64,000 bases of DNA from Sipunculus nudus (lineage: Eukaryota > Annelida > Sipuncula > Golfingiida > Sipunculidae). The notes under the pieces are model-generated. The model was given only the letters and a program-made list of their open reading frames with translations, searched no databases and was not told where the DNA came from. Each line of letters begins with the position of its first letter. The first letter of the stretch is position 1. The stretch spans positions 37,082,159 through 37,146,158 of the forward strand of contig CM049313.1 in the NCBI GenBank assembly GCA_026874595.1, written 5' to 3'. Positions 12,613-24,580 of the stretch are shown here, one piece after another. The position numbers were made by a program, and so were the translations under genes.

Positions 12613-13143
12613 AAATCTAAGTTGATGGCAGATGGCCCCAAAATAAGCTCAATCTGAACCAGTGGTTAGCCAGTGAAAAACAATATGAGCATTTATATTA
12701 TACACGATATTCCACAATAAGGAAACCTTGCAGTCTGATAAGCCAGAATCAAATAAGAGACCAGTTAGGTCCCCAGTTTCCACGACAACAACCCTGAGCA
12801 TTCAGTGAAGATGGATATACTGTCCCCTGAGGCCTTATGTTTATACATTACCGGTTGATAAAGTAATCTAAAATAACAAAGCCTATAACACAGGCTGGAA
12901 TCAATAACATACCTGCCAAATTAACTGAATAAATCTGCTAAACCAAAAGCTCAGATACCACTCTAATGTAAACTATGGATTCAATATGCTGGATCATAGT
13001 CCAACTCTAAGCAGAGACTGAATTTAACATCTGAAGTGTGAATAATATAGCTCAAAAACAGGTGTAAAAAGTTTCTTGTATACTCTAAGTATTGCTTATG
13101 CTTGTTGATTATAGCAACACTAGTGTACCAGGAATTATATGAC
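12613..13143. other. Single-copy AT-rich stretch
   Basis: No gene, tandem structure or element end was recognised in this half kilobase. Confidence 0.4.
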
Positions 13144-13417
13144 TTAACCCTTTACTGTTTACAAACCACTAAAGAGCACTCAAAATGGGCAACTAGAATG
13201 CCATGATATGTATAGATTCTTTCAGGACAAAAATATTGCATATTATTTCTAAGTTTCAATGATTTTCAATAATCTTCAGCAAACCCTCTTAGTGGGAACT
13301 GTTGAAAATTTGATAAAGCTACAAAAAAGGCTTGAAAAGATATGGCTGTTAGTGTAAATATAAATAGTGTCAGAATTTGTCGGAAATCTAAAATAAATGT
13401 AAACAATAAAGGGTTAA
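13144..13417. mobile_element. piggyBac-like MITE with TTAA target duplication
   Basis: The element is 13,148-13,413 (266 bp), flanked on both sides by TTAA (13,144-13,147 and 13,414-13,417). Its left end CCCTTTACTGTTTACA is matched on the opposite strand at the right end by CCCTTTATTGTTTACA, one mismatch in 16. A TTAA duplication with a CCC(T/Y)TT terminus fits piggyBac-type transposons; Kolobok also uses TTAA and is the main alternative. No transposase frame is present, so it is non-autonomous. Confidence 0.8.
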
Positions 13418-14510
13418 TCTACACCATAGTTGTTGACAGATATCTATAGTGCCCACATGCGTGATGCAGATCTTCATTAAATTCACATGAATGGTTCAAA
13501 CATAGTATATTTTTAGGAATGGCTGCTTCTGAAACATCCACCATAAAAAACCTTCATGATACAGTTTTCATGGAATTATTCTTAGTTTCTGCTTATTTTA
13601 AAAGAAACAAGCAGACAAACATCTAGAAACTTTGACAAACTTTTCAAGGGAATCAGTAACAGAAACTCTAAGCATAAATCTTCTTCTCAAGCAGAAGCAT
13701 ATTTAATGGATATTTACCAATTTTCACTAGTCTGTATATGAATCTGCTATAATATATACCATTGAGTTATCTTAAGATGTTTGTAGACCTTGAAGCAAGG
13801 TAAGTTCCCCAGATCAAGAAACCAATTAAGGAAACTTTTCATGTTCTGTTGTTAATCTTTCTCTAAGACCAGACTGCCAATGTAAGAAACATTTTACTCG
13901 CAAAAAATTCTTCTAAATTTGCATGCTTAAAATGAAATATGTTTGAATGCTGCATATTATTTCAGTTTTATTATTCAATGCAATATATTATCCAGCCTTC
14001 TAGCATACTGACAAAAAAGTGTTTCTAGATGCTAAAAATTGCTAAAAACATTGTTCATCATGACCAGTTTTCAGGTTTACAAGATTTTACTGTTTTTTTT
14101 ATGTAAAGTTAGACGGTACTAATTAGTGTTCTGCATTTACTATAATCATATGTATGATTTTACTATATGCAACAAAACATGGTGCAGAATAAGTTAAATA
14201 CCTCATATTCTTTTACTCTTGAGATTTTAGGTCAAATGGTTTCATTTGACAGACCTGTACCAAAATTGCAAACCTACAGTTGCTAAATGTGAGTACACTG
14301 GAAATTCATATGGTGACATGCATTAAATGTCACTGGAGTACAGGCTCTGAGACCCACATTAATGCAGCACAGAATCAAAGGCAATAAATACCATCTGGTT
14401 TTACATAACATAATATCCTAAAAGTTAAATGATATGATTAAACACAGCCACAGGAATATGAGTATAAGCAAATGTCATATTAGATCAAGTAAAGTGCAAC
14501 ACATTAAGAT
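13418..14510. other. AT-rich stretch without a recognised feature
   Basis: About 1.1 kb of AT-rich sequence. No gene, tandem array or element boundary could be supported. Confidence 0.4.
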
Positions 14511-14720
14511 AAATGGTAACTTCATGTAACGGCATCAGACCACAGCGCCGAGCCTTGTGAAGTTACTATGGCACCAGCAATAACCTGACTTCAACAACAG
14601 TTGATGTTTTAACGGTGAACTATCACGGGCACCATTCATGCTGTTTAAACAGCTCCTTCCTGTTACGTTTGTGACAACCTTTTCCTCGCTCTTTGTGATA
14701 CTGTTGTTGCATCATTTTTA
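14511..14720. promoter_or_regulatory. GC-richer island with a 9-bp stem, possible regulatory element
   Basis: GTAACTTCA (14,517-14,525) and its exact inverse TGAAGTTAC (14,558-14,566) enclose a 32-nt GC-rich loop. The following 150 bp are non-repetitive and unusually balanced in composition, with palindromic CTGTTTAAACAG (14,640-14,651). There is no open frame of note. Possible conserved non-coding element or structured RNA; this is inference only. Confidence 0.25.
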
Positions 14721-15654
14721 ATGTAGATGTATATTATTATTACAAGCACAACCAGCTATATCCTACTGTATACAACATCCACAGTAGTTGTCTCTGTCCA
14801 ATCTGTCCCAAAACTACCATAAATGTACCAAATTAAAAACATAAAGGTAAAACTAAGTACTGATGTTTAAGTGCAGATGTCATATATCAGTTCAATAGGA
14901 CTTATTGATTGTTTTCAGACTTTTCTTTTAAGTTTCAGCATTTTCTTAGATAATAAATTATTTTCATTAGGTTTTGGCTACTTGCTTAGTGTTAATGCAG
15001 TACAATGAACAAGAATATACTTGTGAACAAGAACAGAATTAAAGTAATTAAATGCAATTAGGAATGGTAGATGTCCTGACAATCCTGGATAGAGAGAAGA
15101 GAGGAAGACTGGTTTTCAGGTTTTATGAATACAATGAAAAATGCCAGTGATCGACATAAGGTGGGTAAAATGACAGTAAGGTGACTTTTTTTTCCACTTT
15201 TTCAATCAAAGAACAATTCAACAAAGCATGCATAGTGCAAAGGGCATTTGCTTCAATGCCATTCAAAAGTTTCAAATTTATTTGAGGAGAATACAAGATT
15301 AATCAAACAAGTGCATATTTGGGGCTGCCTGACTGCCAAAGGTCATAAGCAGTGAAAGCTATGTGGAAACCAAAATAATCATCTTTTATGATATCCATGA
15401 GAGCATTAACTAATGGGCCGATGAAGAATCAATTGAATCAATTAGATGCTGGTGGCTTGCATTCCTCAGAATGAAGATTTCTTGTTGTGCTTGGAACACT
15501 CAGTGAGTGATTGTGTGAACATAAAGAAAATAGACCAAGGTTTTGGAATTGTCTAAAATATTCTACCAGTTTTATTTTAGCTGAATCAGGTGTCTTAATT
15601 CAATAGCATAAAGGTCTTCTCTATCCATAGATGACATTTATACACATTATATAA

Positions 15655-15709
<55 letters not shown>

Positions 15710-16410
15710 TCAGAACAAAATCACATGGTATATATATGGTATATTTACAGAATATAAGCCTCTCATATACAAACTGATTTAAAAAAAGGTTATACAAAGG
15801 CTGTACTTATTAAAGTTAACAATTAACCCATCTTTACTCAAAAGAGTATACATGTAACCTGGTCTCTTGATGGGGTACACTAGATCGATATCGTCATGGT
15901 ACCTTCACTGATTTACATTTGCTTTGTATAACACTGTCTGGCCTGTGGACTCTGTTCAGCTTGCAGGGTATTTAGTAAAATTTACTTGAAATATAGATTA
16001 GGTTATAAGCACTGCTCAGAGTGTGGAAACCAGAACCTGTCGGTCTTCAATGTACAGGAGGAACTTACTGCGACAACTTGATGTTCTTGCGGGAGATCTT
16101 TAGGAACCAAGAGACAGCTGTTATGAACCACAAAGGACAGAGTTTTGCAACATGAAACGTAAACTGCCTCTCTAAATATGGACACTTAGTGATTATTAAA
16201 TTGTGTTTTATTTGATAGACTTTTAGTATTTTCTTCAAAGAAAAGTTTTAAAATATTACATTGACTTATAAAAAGATCACAGGGCATGTCAGTCTGCCAG
16301 CTTATTACCTCAACCAACAAAGTTTAAGAAAGGTCTGACAGGTAATCACTGCTGTTTGTCTATTTGTCTGTTTGTCCATCTTCTATCTGTTAAAATTACC
16401 AATATATTTG
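14721..16410. other. Single-copy stretch around a TA microsatellite
   Basis: Apart from the microsatellite at 15,654-15,708, the sequence looks unique. At about 15,975-16,090 a short plus-strand frame with a C-x2-C pair (HCSEC) and GC-rich third codon positions ends in TGA. The opposite strand is open too (16,003-16,185). Neither was recognised as part of a known protein. Confidence 0.35.
15654..15708. repeat. (TA)n microsatellite
   Basis: About 55 bp of almost perfect TA dinucleotides with one TATT interruption near 15,674. Self-complementary throughout, so cruciform-prone. Confidence 0.95.
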
Positions 16411-16413
16411 AAA

Positions 16414-18240
16414 ACAAGTGACCCATGGGTCATGAAGCTCATCCGACTGACATGTTGACAATATGTCCTTATACAGGAAACAAATTTAGATAATATAGGT
16501 GGCATCATTATTCATGCATATCAGCTTAAGTTCATCAAGACCCATTAGTACACCAAATTTGATGACAATCCAACCAGCCTTTCCTGAGGAACCTTGCAAT
16601 TTGTGTGTATTTTTCATTACTTCTGGGATGCTCAAACATACCCCAAAACTCTAAGAATATGGGTCACAGTGACCCAATTTCATGTTCTGAGGGGAGAACT
16701 TTTGAGGAATTCTCAGGATGCCAAGTGAGAAGATTCTTGGTCCATTGGTTATCATTTGTGCTCTACTTTGGTATCAAATTTTCAAATATTCTGGGGTGTG
16801 CTTATAAGCCCCATAGCTCAGAGAATATGGGTAACAGAGACCTAATTTCAGGTTTCCAAGGATATTTTTTATTGACCTCCCTGCCCTGATACAAACGGCC
16901 GGATCTATGAAGGTCTCAAAAATAGAGAGAAAATACATAAAAATTGGAAAAAATCCAGGTGACCCCACCAGTCTGCAAGAAGTGATGAAATACTCCATGA
17001 TGATAAATGCATGCAAAGAATCATGGCAATCAATGCACAATTTGTTGAGATACTAGAGCTTTTGTATCAAATTTTAAGTTATTCTTTGGGGGGTCTACTG
17101 AGCCCCATAGCTCAGAGGATATGGGTAACAGAGACCTAATTTCAGATTTCCATGGAGATATTTTAATTGACCTCCAAGCATGTCAAGATAGAAGATTCTA
17201 GGTCCAGTGCTTACGATTTGTGCCCTGTTAACAGATGACCACTTCTTTTAAGGTCTCAAAAATAGAGAAAAAAAAATCATAAAAAATAGAAAAAACACAG
17301 AAGGTGTCATCAGTCAGCAGGAATTGATGAAACACTCCATGATGAATATGCATGCAATCATGCATGGCAATCGATGAAAAATTTGTTGAGATACTAGAGC
17401 TTTTGTATCAAATTTTTAGTTGTTCTTGGGTGCATCTCATAGCCCTATAGCTCAGAGGTTATAGATAACAGAGACCTAATTCCAGGTTACCAAGGAGACT
17501 TTTCCTGGACCTCCCTGCATATTAAGAGAAAGGATTCTAGGTCCATTTCTTATGATTTGTGCCCTGTTAACAGATGACCACATCTTTTAAGGTCTCAAAA
17601 ATAGGAGAAAAAAAATCCTAAAAAATAAAAAAATACAGGTAGCGCCACCAGTCTGCAGAAAGTGATGAAACATTACATGATCATTATCCATGCAAAAAAA
17701 ACATGGTCATCAATGCAATAGATGTTCAGATATTTGAGCTTTTGTATCTAATTTTCCATTATTTGGGGTTACTTAAGAGCCCCATAGCTCAAAGAATATG
17801 GGTAACAAAGACCTTATTCCAGGTTTCCACTGAGACTTTTCATGGGCCTCCCTGAATGTCAATAGAGAAGATTCTAGGTCCAGTCTTTAGGATTTGTGCC
17901 CTGTTAACAGATGACAGCATCTTAAGAGGTCTCAAAAATAGAGAAAAAAATTCATAAAAATCGAAAAAAATACAGGTGGTGCCACCAGTCTGCAGAAAGT
18001 GATGTAACATTCCATGACCAATATCCATGCAAAAAATCTTGGTTATCAATGCATTATTTGTTCAGATACTGGAGCTTTTGTATCAAATTTTCCATTATTC
18101 GGGGGGGGGGGGGGGGGTACTTTGGAGCCCCATAGCTCAAAGAATATGGGCAACTGAGACATAACTTTAGGTATTCTAGGAGACTTTTCATGGACTGGCC
18201 AGCACTGAGGAAAAAGCTGGACTGCCACCAAAACTCTGTT
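16414..18240 (+). mobile_element. Family A element: leader plus about five tandem monomers of about 340 bp
   Basis: It starts with ACAAGTGACCCATGGGTCAT (16,414-16,433), the same leader as at 28,394 and 63,827. It then carries monomers whose landmark GCTTTTGTATCAAATTT lies at 17,058, 17,399, 17,738 and 18,073 (spacings 341, 339 and 335), with a diverged one near 16,763. Each monomer reads, in order: CCCCATAGCTCAGAG, GGTAACAGAGACCTAATT, GATTCTAGGTCCAGT, GCCCTGTTAACAGATGAC, GGTCTCAAAAATAGAG, an A-rich stretch, GGTG(G/C)NNCCACCAGTCTGC. A G17 homopolymer (18,101-18,117) interrupts the last unit. A conserved leader followed by a variable number of monomers recalls the 'pearl'/Helentron-type non-autonomous elements of bivalves. 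No ends of that type could be proven here. Confidence 0.8.
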
Positions 18241-18683
18241 GTAGCTATGGATCTACATAGTGCAGCGGTAATGATGGGATACTTGTTCTGTTATGGGATT
18301 ACTTGATTGAAATTATATTTTGTTAAAACTTTATTTTTTCATGGGTATAATAATTTATCAAATTAACCACCCAGGTGTGCTGTGGAGAACTTTGACTCAA
18401 AACATGAATGAAAGGTAAATGGAATTTTTGTCAGGAAAATATAACATTTCAGTATTAAAAATGATACCAGATGGGAGAAAAAGGTAACTGATGCAACTAC
18501 CTCTATCCACAGCTATTTTATGAATAAAGAATGGTGTAAAAATGAGATTTGTATCAAATTGTTTGAAACTAAACTTGATAAAAGCATCAAACATTCATAT
18601 ATTATTCACCATGTGTGGACTTTCTTGTAGTGGGGATTTTAAAAATCCCTCAAAATGGCCACTGATATGATATATACCTCTTA

Positions 18684-18685
<2 letters not shown>
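18241..18685. other. Single-copy stretch between family A and a TA microsatellite
   Basis: Unique AT-rich sequence. A minus-strand frame of 65 codons at 18,397-18,594 has no recognisable product. Confidence 0.35.

Positions 18686-18768
<83 letters not shown>
18686..18768. repeat. (TA)n microsatellite
   Basis: About 83 bp of uninterrupted AT dinucleotides. A partial echo of the flank, ATGGCTTATGCCGTATAT and ATGGCTTATATCTTATAT, follows as two degenerate units at 18,774 and 18,805. Confidence 0.97.
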
Positions 18769-18770
<2 letters not shown>

Positions 18771-18839
18771 AAAAATGGCTTATGCCGTATATACACCCAA
18801 AAATATGGCTTATATCTTATATAAACAAAAAACAGCTGA

Positions 18840-19440
18840 CACCTAGGATTTTTCTGTGGTGCCGTTAACGACTTTGGTCTGTGACAAGGAGTCTGGCCAA
18901 CATTATTAAGGCCCCTCAGCCTAGCCAGTTTGTGGCAAGGACCCCCATCTTGGCGGGCTTGCCCCTTTCTAGTTCACCAGCTTAATATCATTATGATCTG
19001 CCTATAGTGGAACTGCAAATAGCCCCTGAAGAGTGAACAGTAATTGTATCAACATCGAGTCTGGACGGAGTCAATGAATGAAGCCCTTAGTGTGTTTCGT
19101 CAATGAATCCTAATGTGGTGTACTAGCAGCCAGGCCTTCTAACTTTACTCATGTTTGCTTAGCGTGAAGTGGAGATGGAGTACGGACCAAACTTGTCTTA
19201 GCCTCATGCAGACATTTAGTTATGAGCTGTAAATCACCTTTGTGCTTGAGATAGCGCTTGTATAAGCACTTAGCAAGCTTAATGGCCTGGCCACTTCCCC
19301 TAATGGGAATTTTCTAATTAAGTAATGATGAAAAAGGGTAGTCCACAGCAAAATGCCAACACTACGGACTTGTTACTGTGGCCGTGCCATTCTGAGCTCA
19401 GGGTGGTCTATGTGTACTGTAAATGTTGGGTATCCTAATT
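18840..19440. other. GC-richer single-copy island, unassigned
   Basis: This 600-bp stretch has a more balanced composition than the surroundings, little simple repeat and no long frame on either strand. Phrases such as GGCCACTTCCCCTAATGGGA occur once only in the window. It could be conserved non-coding DNA or an old element, but no motif is diagnostic. Confidence 0.3.
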
Positions 19441-19799
19441 AATCATATCTATACATAAATATATATTACATACATATAGTATGTTGTTTATGATGATGCA
19501 AATTGCAGTATTGTTGTAATAAATGAGAATTTCAGTGCATCTAGGAAAAAACTAACAATCATAAATTCCACAACATTTAAAATCTGAAACTGAAGTCATC
19601 TAATGTGCATGGTCATACTTCAACAGCATATAAAAAGTACATAGACTATATAATTTCCACAGAACATAATGCTCACAGAAAATATGTAAACAAATCTGCA
19701 ATTTGTTGCAATAATTTTTTTGCAAAAAAAAAACTAAATGGTATGATATATAAGTCTGCAGACAAAATAACACAAAGGTTTTTGCTCACGCACAAAAAC

Positions 19800-20170
19800 A
19801 AATGGCACATGGGCCATGACACTCAGCTGAATTTGACATACAGGTGATACTTATATTAATTATTAACATTGCCATCTTGTGAAAAATATTTGTGAACAAA
19901 CTTTCAACAATGGATAGAATGACTTCCAGAGTGCTCAAAACTATGTGATTTGTTACACTAGATGATAATAGCCATAATGGATACAATATGTACCCTGTCT
20001 GGCTGTCTGGGTGCTCAAATTATGTTTTTATGCCCAAAGGTTGCAGAATATAGGTCACCATGACCCAGGTTCAGGTTTCCAAAGACTTTTGCCTATGGCC
20101 TCTAATGATGTCAAGTTAGAAGATTCTAGGTTTGACGGTTACGATTTGTGATTGACAGCCCAACAACAGA
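19800..20170 (+). mobile_element. Short diverged family A copy
   Basis: A worn leader (GGCACATGGGCCATGACACT followed by CAGCTGAATTTGACA) begins at about 19,803. A partial monomer follows: GCAGAATATAGGTCACCATGA, CAGGTTTCCAAAGACTTTTG, GAAGATTCTAGGTT and TTACGATTTGTG (about 20,040-20,148). It matches the monomer order of the larger copies and has only one unit. Confidence 0.7.
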
Positions 20171-20289
20171 CAAAGGGTGATCACTATTTTATTAGCTCAG
20201 ATGACTTACAGACAAAGCTTTACAATATATATTTATATAAATTTGCGCAATTTCAGGCTGAATATCAGGCCAATACATCAAACTTCTTG

Positions 20290-20665
20290 AGTTTAATGCA
20301 CTGGGCTGACCAGGCTTAGGTGAGAAAGGCAGTTGCCCCTAGTGAACTGTGACAAATTGATGGCTAAAGCTACTGCACTGAGTGAACTCTTGACCTGCAC
20401 CTGGCTACACTGAGTGCACTTCTGACCTGTAGCTGGCTGCACTGAGTGAACTCTTGACCTGTTGCATAATCTGACACAGTTAGCAGTCTGCCAAAGCTAT
20501 AAATAGATCCAGGCTGAACTTTGGTGCCAAATCTGATGCAGTGGGCAGTCTGCCAAAGCTATAAATAAAATGAGTAAACTCCATAGATCCAGGCTGACCT
20601 TTGGCCTGTTGCAGAATCTGAAATAGTTGGCAGTCTGCCAAGCTATTTAACATAAAATCTAGTGC
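20290..20665. repeat. Degenerate short tandem module
   Basis: The phrase CACTGAGTGAACTCTTGACC recurs at about 35-50 bp spacing between 20,374 and 20,462. It is followed by CAGTCTGCCAAAGCTATAAAT at about 20,483 and 20,549, and a shortened form near 20,630. A related single phrase lies at about 12,020. The TATAAAT words belong to the repeat and should not be read as promoters. Confidence 0.6.
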
Positions 20666-20929
20666 CATGATGTTTTAGATGCTGTTAAACTGGTGCCAAG
20701 CTAGATGTAACTGCTTCACACAGCTACCATATATGGTAAAATGACTCAATTCAATCTCCATAATTCAGCCAAATATCATTCACAAGAAACCATTAAAGAC
20801 AATTATTATAAGAATTATTGCGGGGATTATTCTTGTAAATTATTAAACAAATTTGCTTCAGTGGCGTCAGTTGATAAACATTTTGCAGGTTTATCCCTCA
20901 TGTAGGAAGATACAGCAAACTGGCTTATA

Positions 20930-21392
20930 GTTCAGCTTCCTGTAACTCACCCAAAAAGCACCCCAAATACCTCAATTTCAGATATGACTCGTGACCAACA
21001 TAGGCATAAAATTTGGTGATAATAGCTCAAGCCGTTTCTGAGATTGTAATTTTAGTATACTTCAAGTAAGTTTAACTTCCTGTAACTTGGCCAAAAATCA
21101 CTGAATTGGAACCATTTAAACAAACTTGAGAGAGATGGTATAAGAGATTATTATGTGAAATATTGAACTATTTGGCTAGACCATTTCGTCAGAGAATTTT
21201 TTAAAAGGTTTTTTAGCTTTTTTCTCTATAAAAACTAAGAAAATGCAGTTAGCCAAAAAATAAGCAAAATCTGATAGTTTTTCAGATGGCTAATTTTTAG
21301 CATAAAATTTTGTGATGCTAGATAGTATGGGTTAATGTACAGACCACGACGCCAGATGCCGCCACACCATCGCATTAGCTCAGAGGTTCCCT
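20930..21392 (+). repeat. Copy of dispersed repeat family C
   Basis: It contains two internal units of CTTCCTGTAACT(C/T)(A/G)-CCAAAAA (20,936 and 21,082), then a segment GAAATATTGAACTATTTGGC (21,158), TTTTTTAGCTTTTTTCTCTA and an end ACACCATCGCATTAGCTCAG-AGGTTCCCT (21,365-21,393). The same order, including the GACGC...CACCATC...AGCTCA...GGTTCCCT end, is present at 53,752-54,015. The AGCTCA word near the end is typical of bivalve repeats that finish in an AGCTCA/TGAGCT hairpin. Confidence 0.7.
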
Positions 21393-22025
21393 TAAAATGC
21401 CACGGTATATGGAATTGAAATACAAAATGAAACAGGATATTATGTCCATGGACAAAATACAACCTACCAGAGATATACAGTTATGTGTATAAATGAAATG
21501 CCACATGACATAATGTCAAAGACATAATGTAACAGAATCTGTGTGCCTTGACAGAAGTGATTTTGAATCAAACACATTAGCTTCATCAGCTGACTTATTT
21601 GAGAGTAAATGAAGCCATGTTGATCTATTATTGAAGAAGAGAGACAGAACAGGCCCACACAGTAAATTCGGGTTATCCTGGACTAAGGTTGGAACCCTGA
21701 CTTTTTTTTAAAAATTAAAATGTTTTAACTTCTGACCAACAAGCATCTGTGCCTGTCTGTACACTTTGCACACCTTAATCAGGCAGGAGTGAGGGCCCAA
21801 GAGAAATTTCCTAAAACTGGAGGGGGTCAAGCCACTTTTACAGAATCATTATATGCATGAATAAGATTTAATGAAATAAAAATCCAGAAATTCTAGATTT
21901 CCTATAATTTCTCATGTCTGCTTAATTGATACCATGTGTGAAATTAATGTGGAAATTATGCTGTGACAAAGCTTGTCCTACTCTAACATAGGTAGGACAG
22001 GAATGACCTGTTATGACCTTGGGGA
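21393..22025. other. Single-copy AT-rich stretch
   Basis: Two short minus-strand frames (21,235-21,462 partly, and 21,464-21,658) have no recognisable product. Nothing else was found. Confidence 0.35.
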
Positions 22026-22400
22026 CCTCTGTTGTGCCGATGTCCATCAAGTTTGGCTCATCTTGGGATTGAGTATCTTGAGAGCACCTGTCCTGACCAG
22101 ATGCACAATGGGAACATTAATCTCAAATATACAGGTCTAGCACTGTCTTGGTGCTTGGTGTTCATCTGCTTAATATTCCCTGGAAGAAACTTCCCAAGGA
22201 AAAACAGCCAGGCATCTGTTAGCAATAACGGTCTAAGAGGCAGGCCAATGAGACAGCAGCCTCATCGATGCTTATTTAAGATGCAGACACATCTAAGAAG
22301 CGATGTTGTAAAATATTAATTTCTTCACAGCTGCCAGAGCTTGATGACTGATTTAGAATGTTAATCACGGCAAGTGAAATGACAATGTTATTGAGTTAAA
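22026..22400. promoter_or_regulatory. Candidate conserved non-coding island
   Basis: A run of about 375 bp has balanced composition, no repeats and many homeodomain and bHLH-like words (TTAATCTCA, CAGCTG at about 22,329, TTAATCACGG near 22,361). A plus-strand frame of 95 codons (22,032-22,319) runs through it. Its product is cysteine-rich at the start, contains one hydrophobic stretch (LALSWCLVFICLIF) and resembles no family I know. I favour regulatory DNA, weakly. Confidence 0.25.
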
Positions 22401-24580
22401 ATTCAATCTTTTACTTTTCTTTACAAGAGAAGTGATCAGGGTATGTGGAAGTTTACACTTATTCTGAAGGAGATGTTAGATGATTGAATTTCCTGATGCA
22501 AGTAAATTAAATTAAAAGCTTTCTCTTTCAATATGCTGAGGGAAGATTGTTTAAAGTTGCCACATAAAGTTTTCACAAAAATGATAAGAATAATGATATG
22601 GGCTGAAAGAAGAAATAATCATAACTTAATTTTTCATATGAAGGATAAGTTGAAGAGGGAAAAAGCATTGTTACTTGTGTTTCAGTCAAAGGTTATTTTC
22701 ACAATAGCTGACACAAATTACAACATTTCTTAAAAAAATTGATTATTTAAAAAAATACATTGTTACATAACTTGCAATTCAGTCAAATTCAATCTGTAGG
22801 TTATTTTCACAATGGCCAATACAAATTACAACATTTCTTAAAAACCAACATTTTTGTTTAATGAAATTTCAAGTCAGTTTTAAACATGGGATGACTTACC
22901 CATGTATCATTTGAAGAATTTATAAATCGCCATGTGTGATGAACATGTGTGTTATGGAGCAGTGGTACAGTTACTTCATAAGTGACAGGCCTGTAACTAT
23001 CAAAAGAGAATGAATACAGTACTTATACATTGTGATAAAAATGAGGAACAGCTTCACACTTTATAATATTTTCCTCATTGTACATGAGTTAATTATTTAT
23101 GTTACAACTGTGGAAGATTTGACACTGAAAACTGTGACCTCATTGGAATCAAGAGAGATATGAGGTAAAGATCGACTATTTAAAAAAGTCCAATAACAAG
23201 CCTATACCTTCATCTAATATAAATATATGCTTAGACTAATAACAGTCTTCAATGCAGGGTCTCATATTACTCAGAAGTAATTATTATAACTCGCCATCTA
23301 CAACATGTAAGAGATACAAAAGTTTTTTCTCTCTCAGGCTCTTGTATTACTCATTTTTAAGATGCCTTTACCACAGATAGGCTGATTTATCTCATCCTAG
23401 TAAGGCTTATAGCTGCTGTCAGAGTAATCAAAACAGACACATGGCTCAAAGTCCTGTTGCTTTATTAATAACTTTACTTTAATATCTTGGAATCCTAATT
23501 GATTCATGCACTCATGGTAACTCAACCAGCTTGTTATGTGTGTCGAATCCATCAATGTTCCTTCAATACTGTCATATAATCTGAGACAGTTTATAGTCAT
23601 GCATATAATATATACCAGATGAAAAGATTAAAAAGACTCATCTGAGGTAACCCTTACCCTCAATTTCTCACAGAGTGTATACCTCCGCCAAAGTCTCAAT
23701 TCATACTCATCTAGATCCATCCCAAAATCTGCTTCACAAACTCAAAAAGCTTGTTAAGTCTTCCTCAACCCTTGGCCCTCCCTTTTACAAAATTTAGTAA
23801 ACTTCACAGTAGGCTTTAGGAAATACTAATGACAAACACAATATGCAACCAAAGAGGACACCACAGTGGAATACTTGCTCAATTTTATTGCTTGTACCAT
23901 CTAAAATTTATTCTTGTATTCATGGTAAGATGGCCTGTTTATAACAACAGGAAACCTCATTTGGCTCTTTTAAACTTTCAATATTATAGTGTCATGATGA
24001 CATGAAGGATGCATTGTTTCCAGAAAGATGTCAATTTGCTCACCAGCTGTAAACAAGGCCTACAGGCACAATTCCCGTAATATGTTTAACTAGGAAAGTA
24101 TGGCAGTAGTATCCAGATAACCTGGTTTTTAACTGTGAGTGATAGAAAATGCAATTTGTAAACTACACAGATCTATCTGAACATGAGACAATAGGGTCAG
24201 GTCTCATATTGACTAAAATATATTGTGCATGTAATGGGTAACAAAATAAAGGATACAGTGATGTTTAAAATACCATTTAAGCTGTCATCCTAAACAGGTG
24301 GCTGTCCTGATTCTGGCCACAAAATATGCAGGTAACATTTTATGAGAAAGGGTACCACTGTAAATGTTTGTATATTTGTTACTAGATATTACATTAAGCA
24401 AGCAAACACCTAAAACTGTTTACTTTTGTGATTCAAAGTAACACTTGTATCTGCATGAAGAAGTCGACTATTCTGACATACCCATGATCGAGTCATGATG
24501 ATAGGGTGAATAGCATGACATTCACAACAGGAATTTTACCATCTGAAAGCCAAATTGAGATTAACTTCAGATGTGATCTT
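22401..24580. other. AT-rich stretch with one partial tandem duplication
   Basis: A segment reading GGTTATTTTCACAATAGC...ACAAATTACAACATTTCTT occurs at about 22,690-22,733 and again at about 22,799-22,842, a 109-bp partial duplication. The remaining sequence shows no gene or element. Frames of 66-67 codons at 22,533-22,733 and 23,397-23,600 (minus) are unsupported. Confidence 0.5.

Noticed and set aside
15975-16090. Short frame with HCSEC that might be a zinc-binding exon
   Set aside because: Only one C-x2-C pair, about 35 codons, no convincing acceptor or donor, and the opposite strand is equally open.
16605-17040. Overlapping plus (94 codons) and minus (88 codons) frames
   Set aside because: Both lie in family A monomers and recur with the repeat; not independent genes.
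18655-18846. 63-codon frame of alternating I and Y
   Set aside because: Translation of a TA microsatellite.
20483-20572. Two TATAAATA words as TATA boxes
   Set aside because: They occur at the same position in a degenerate tandem module and no transcript feature follows.
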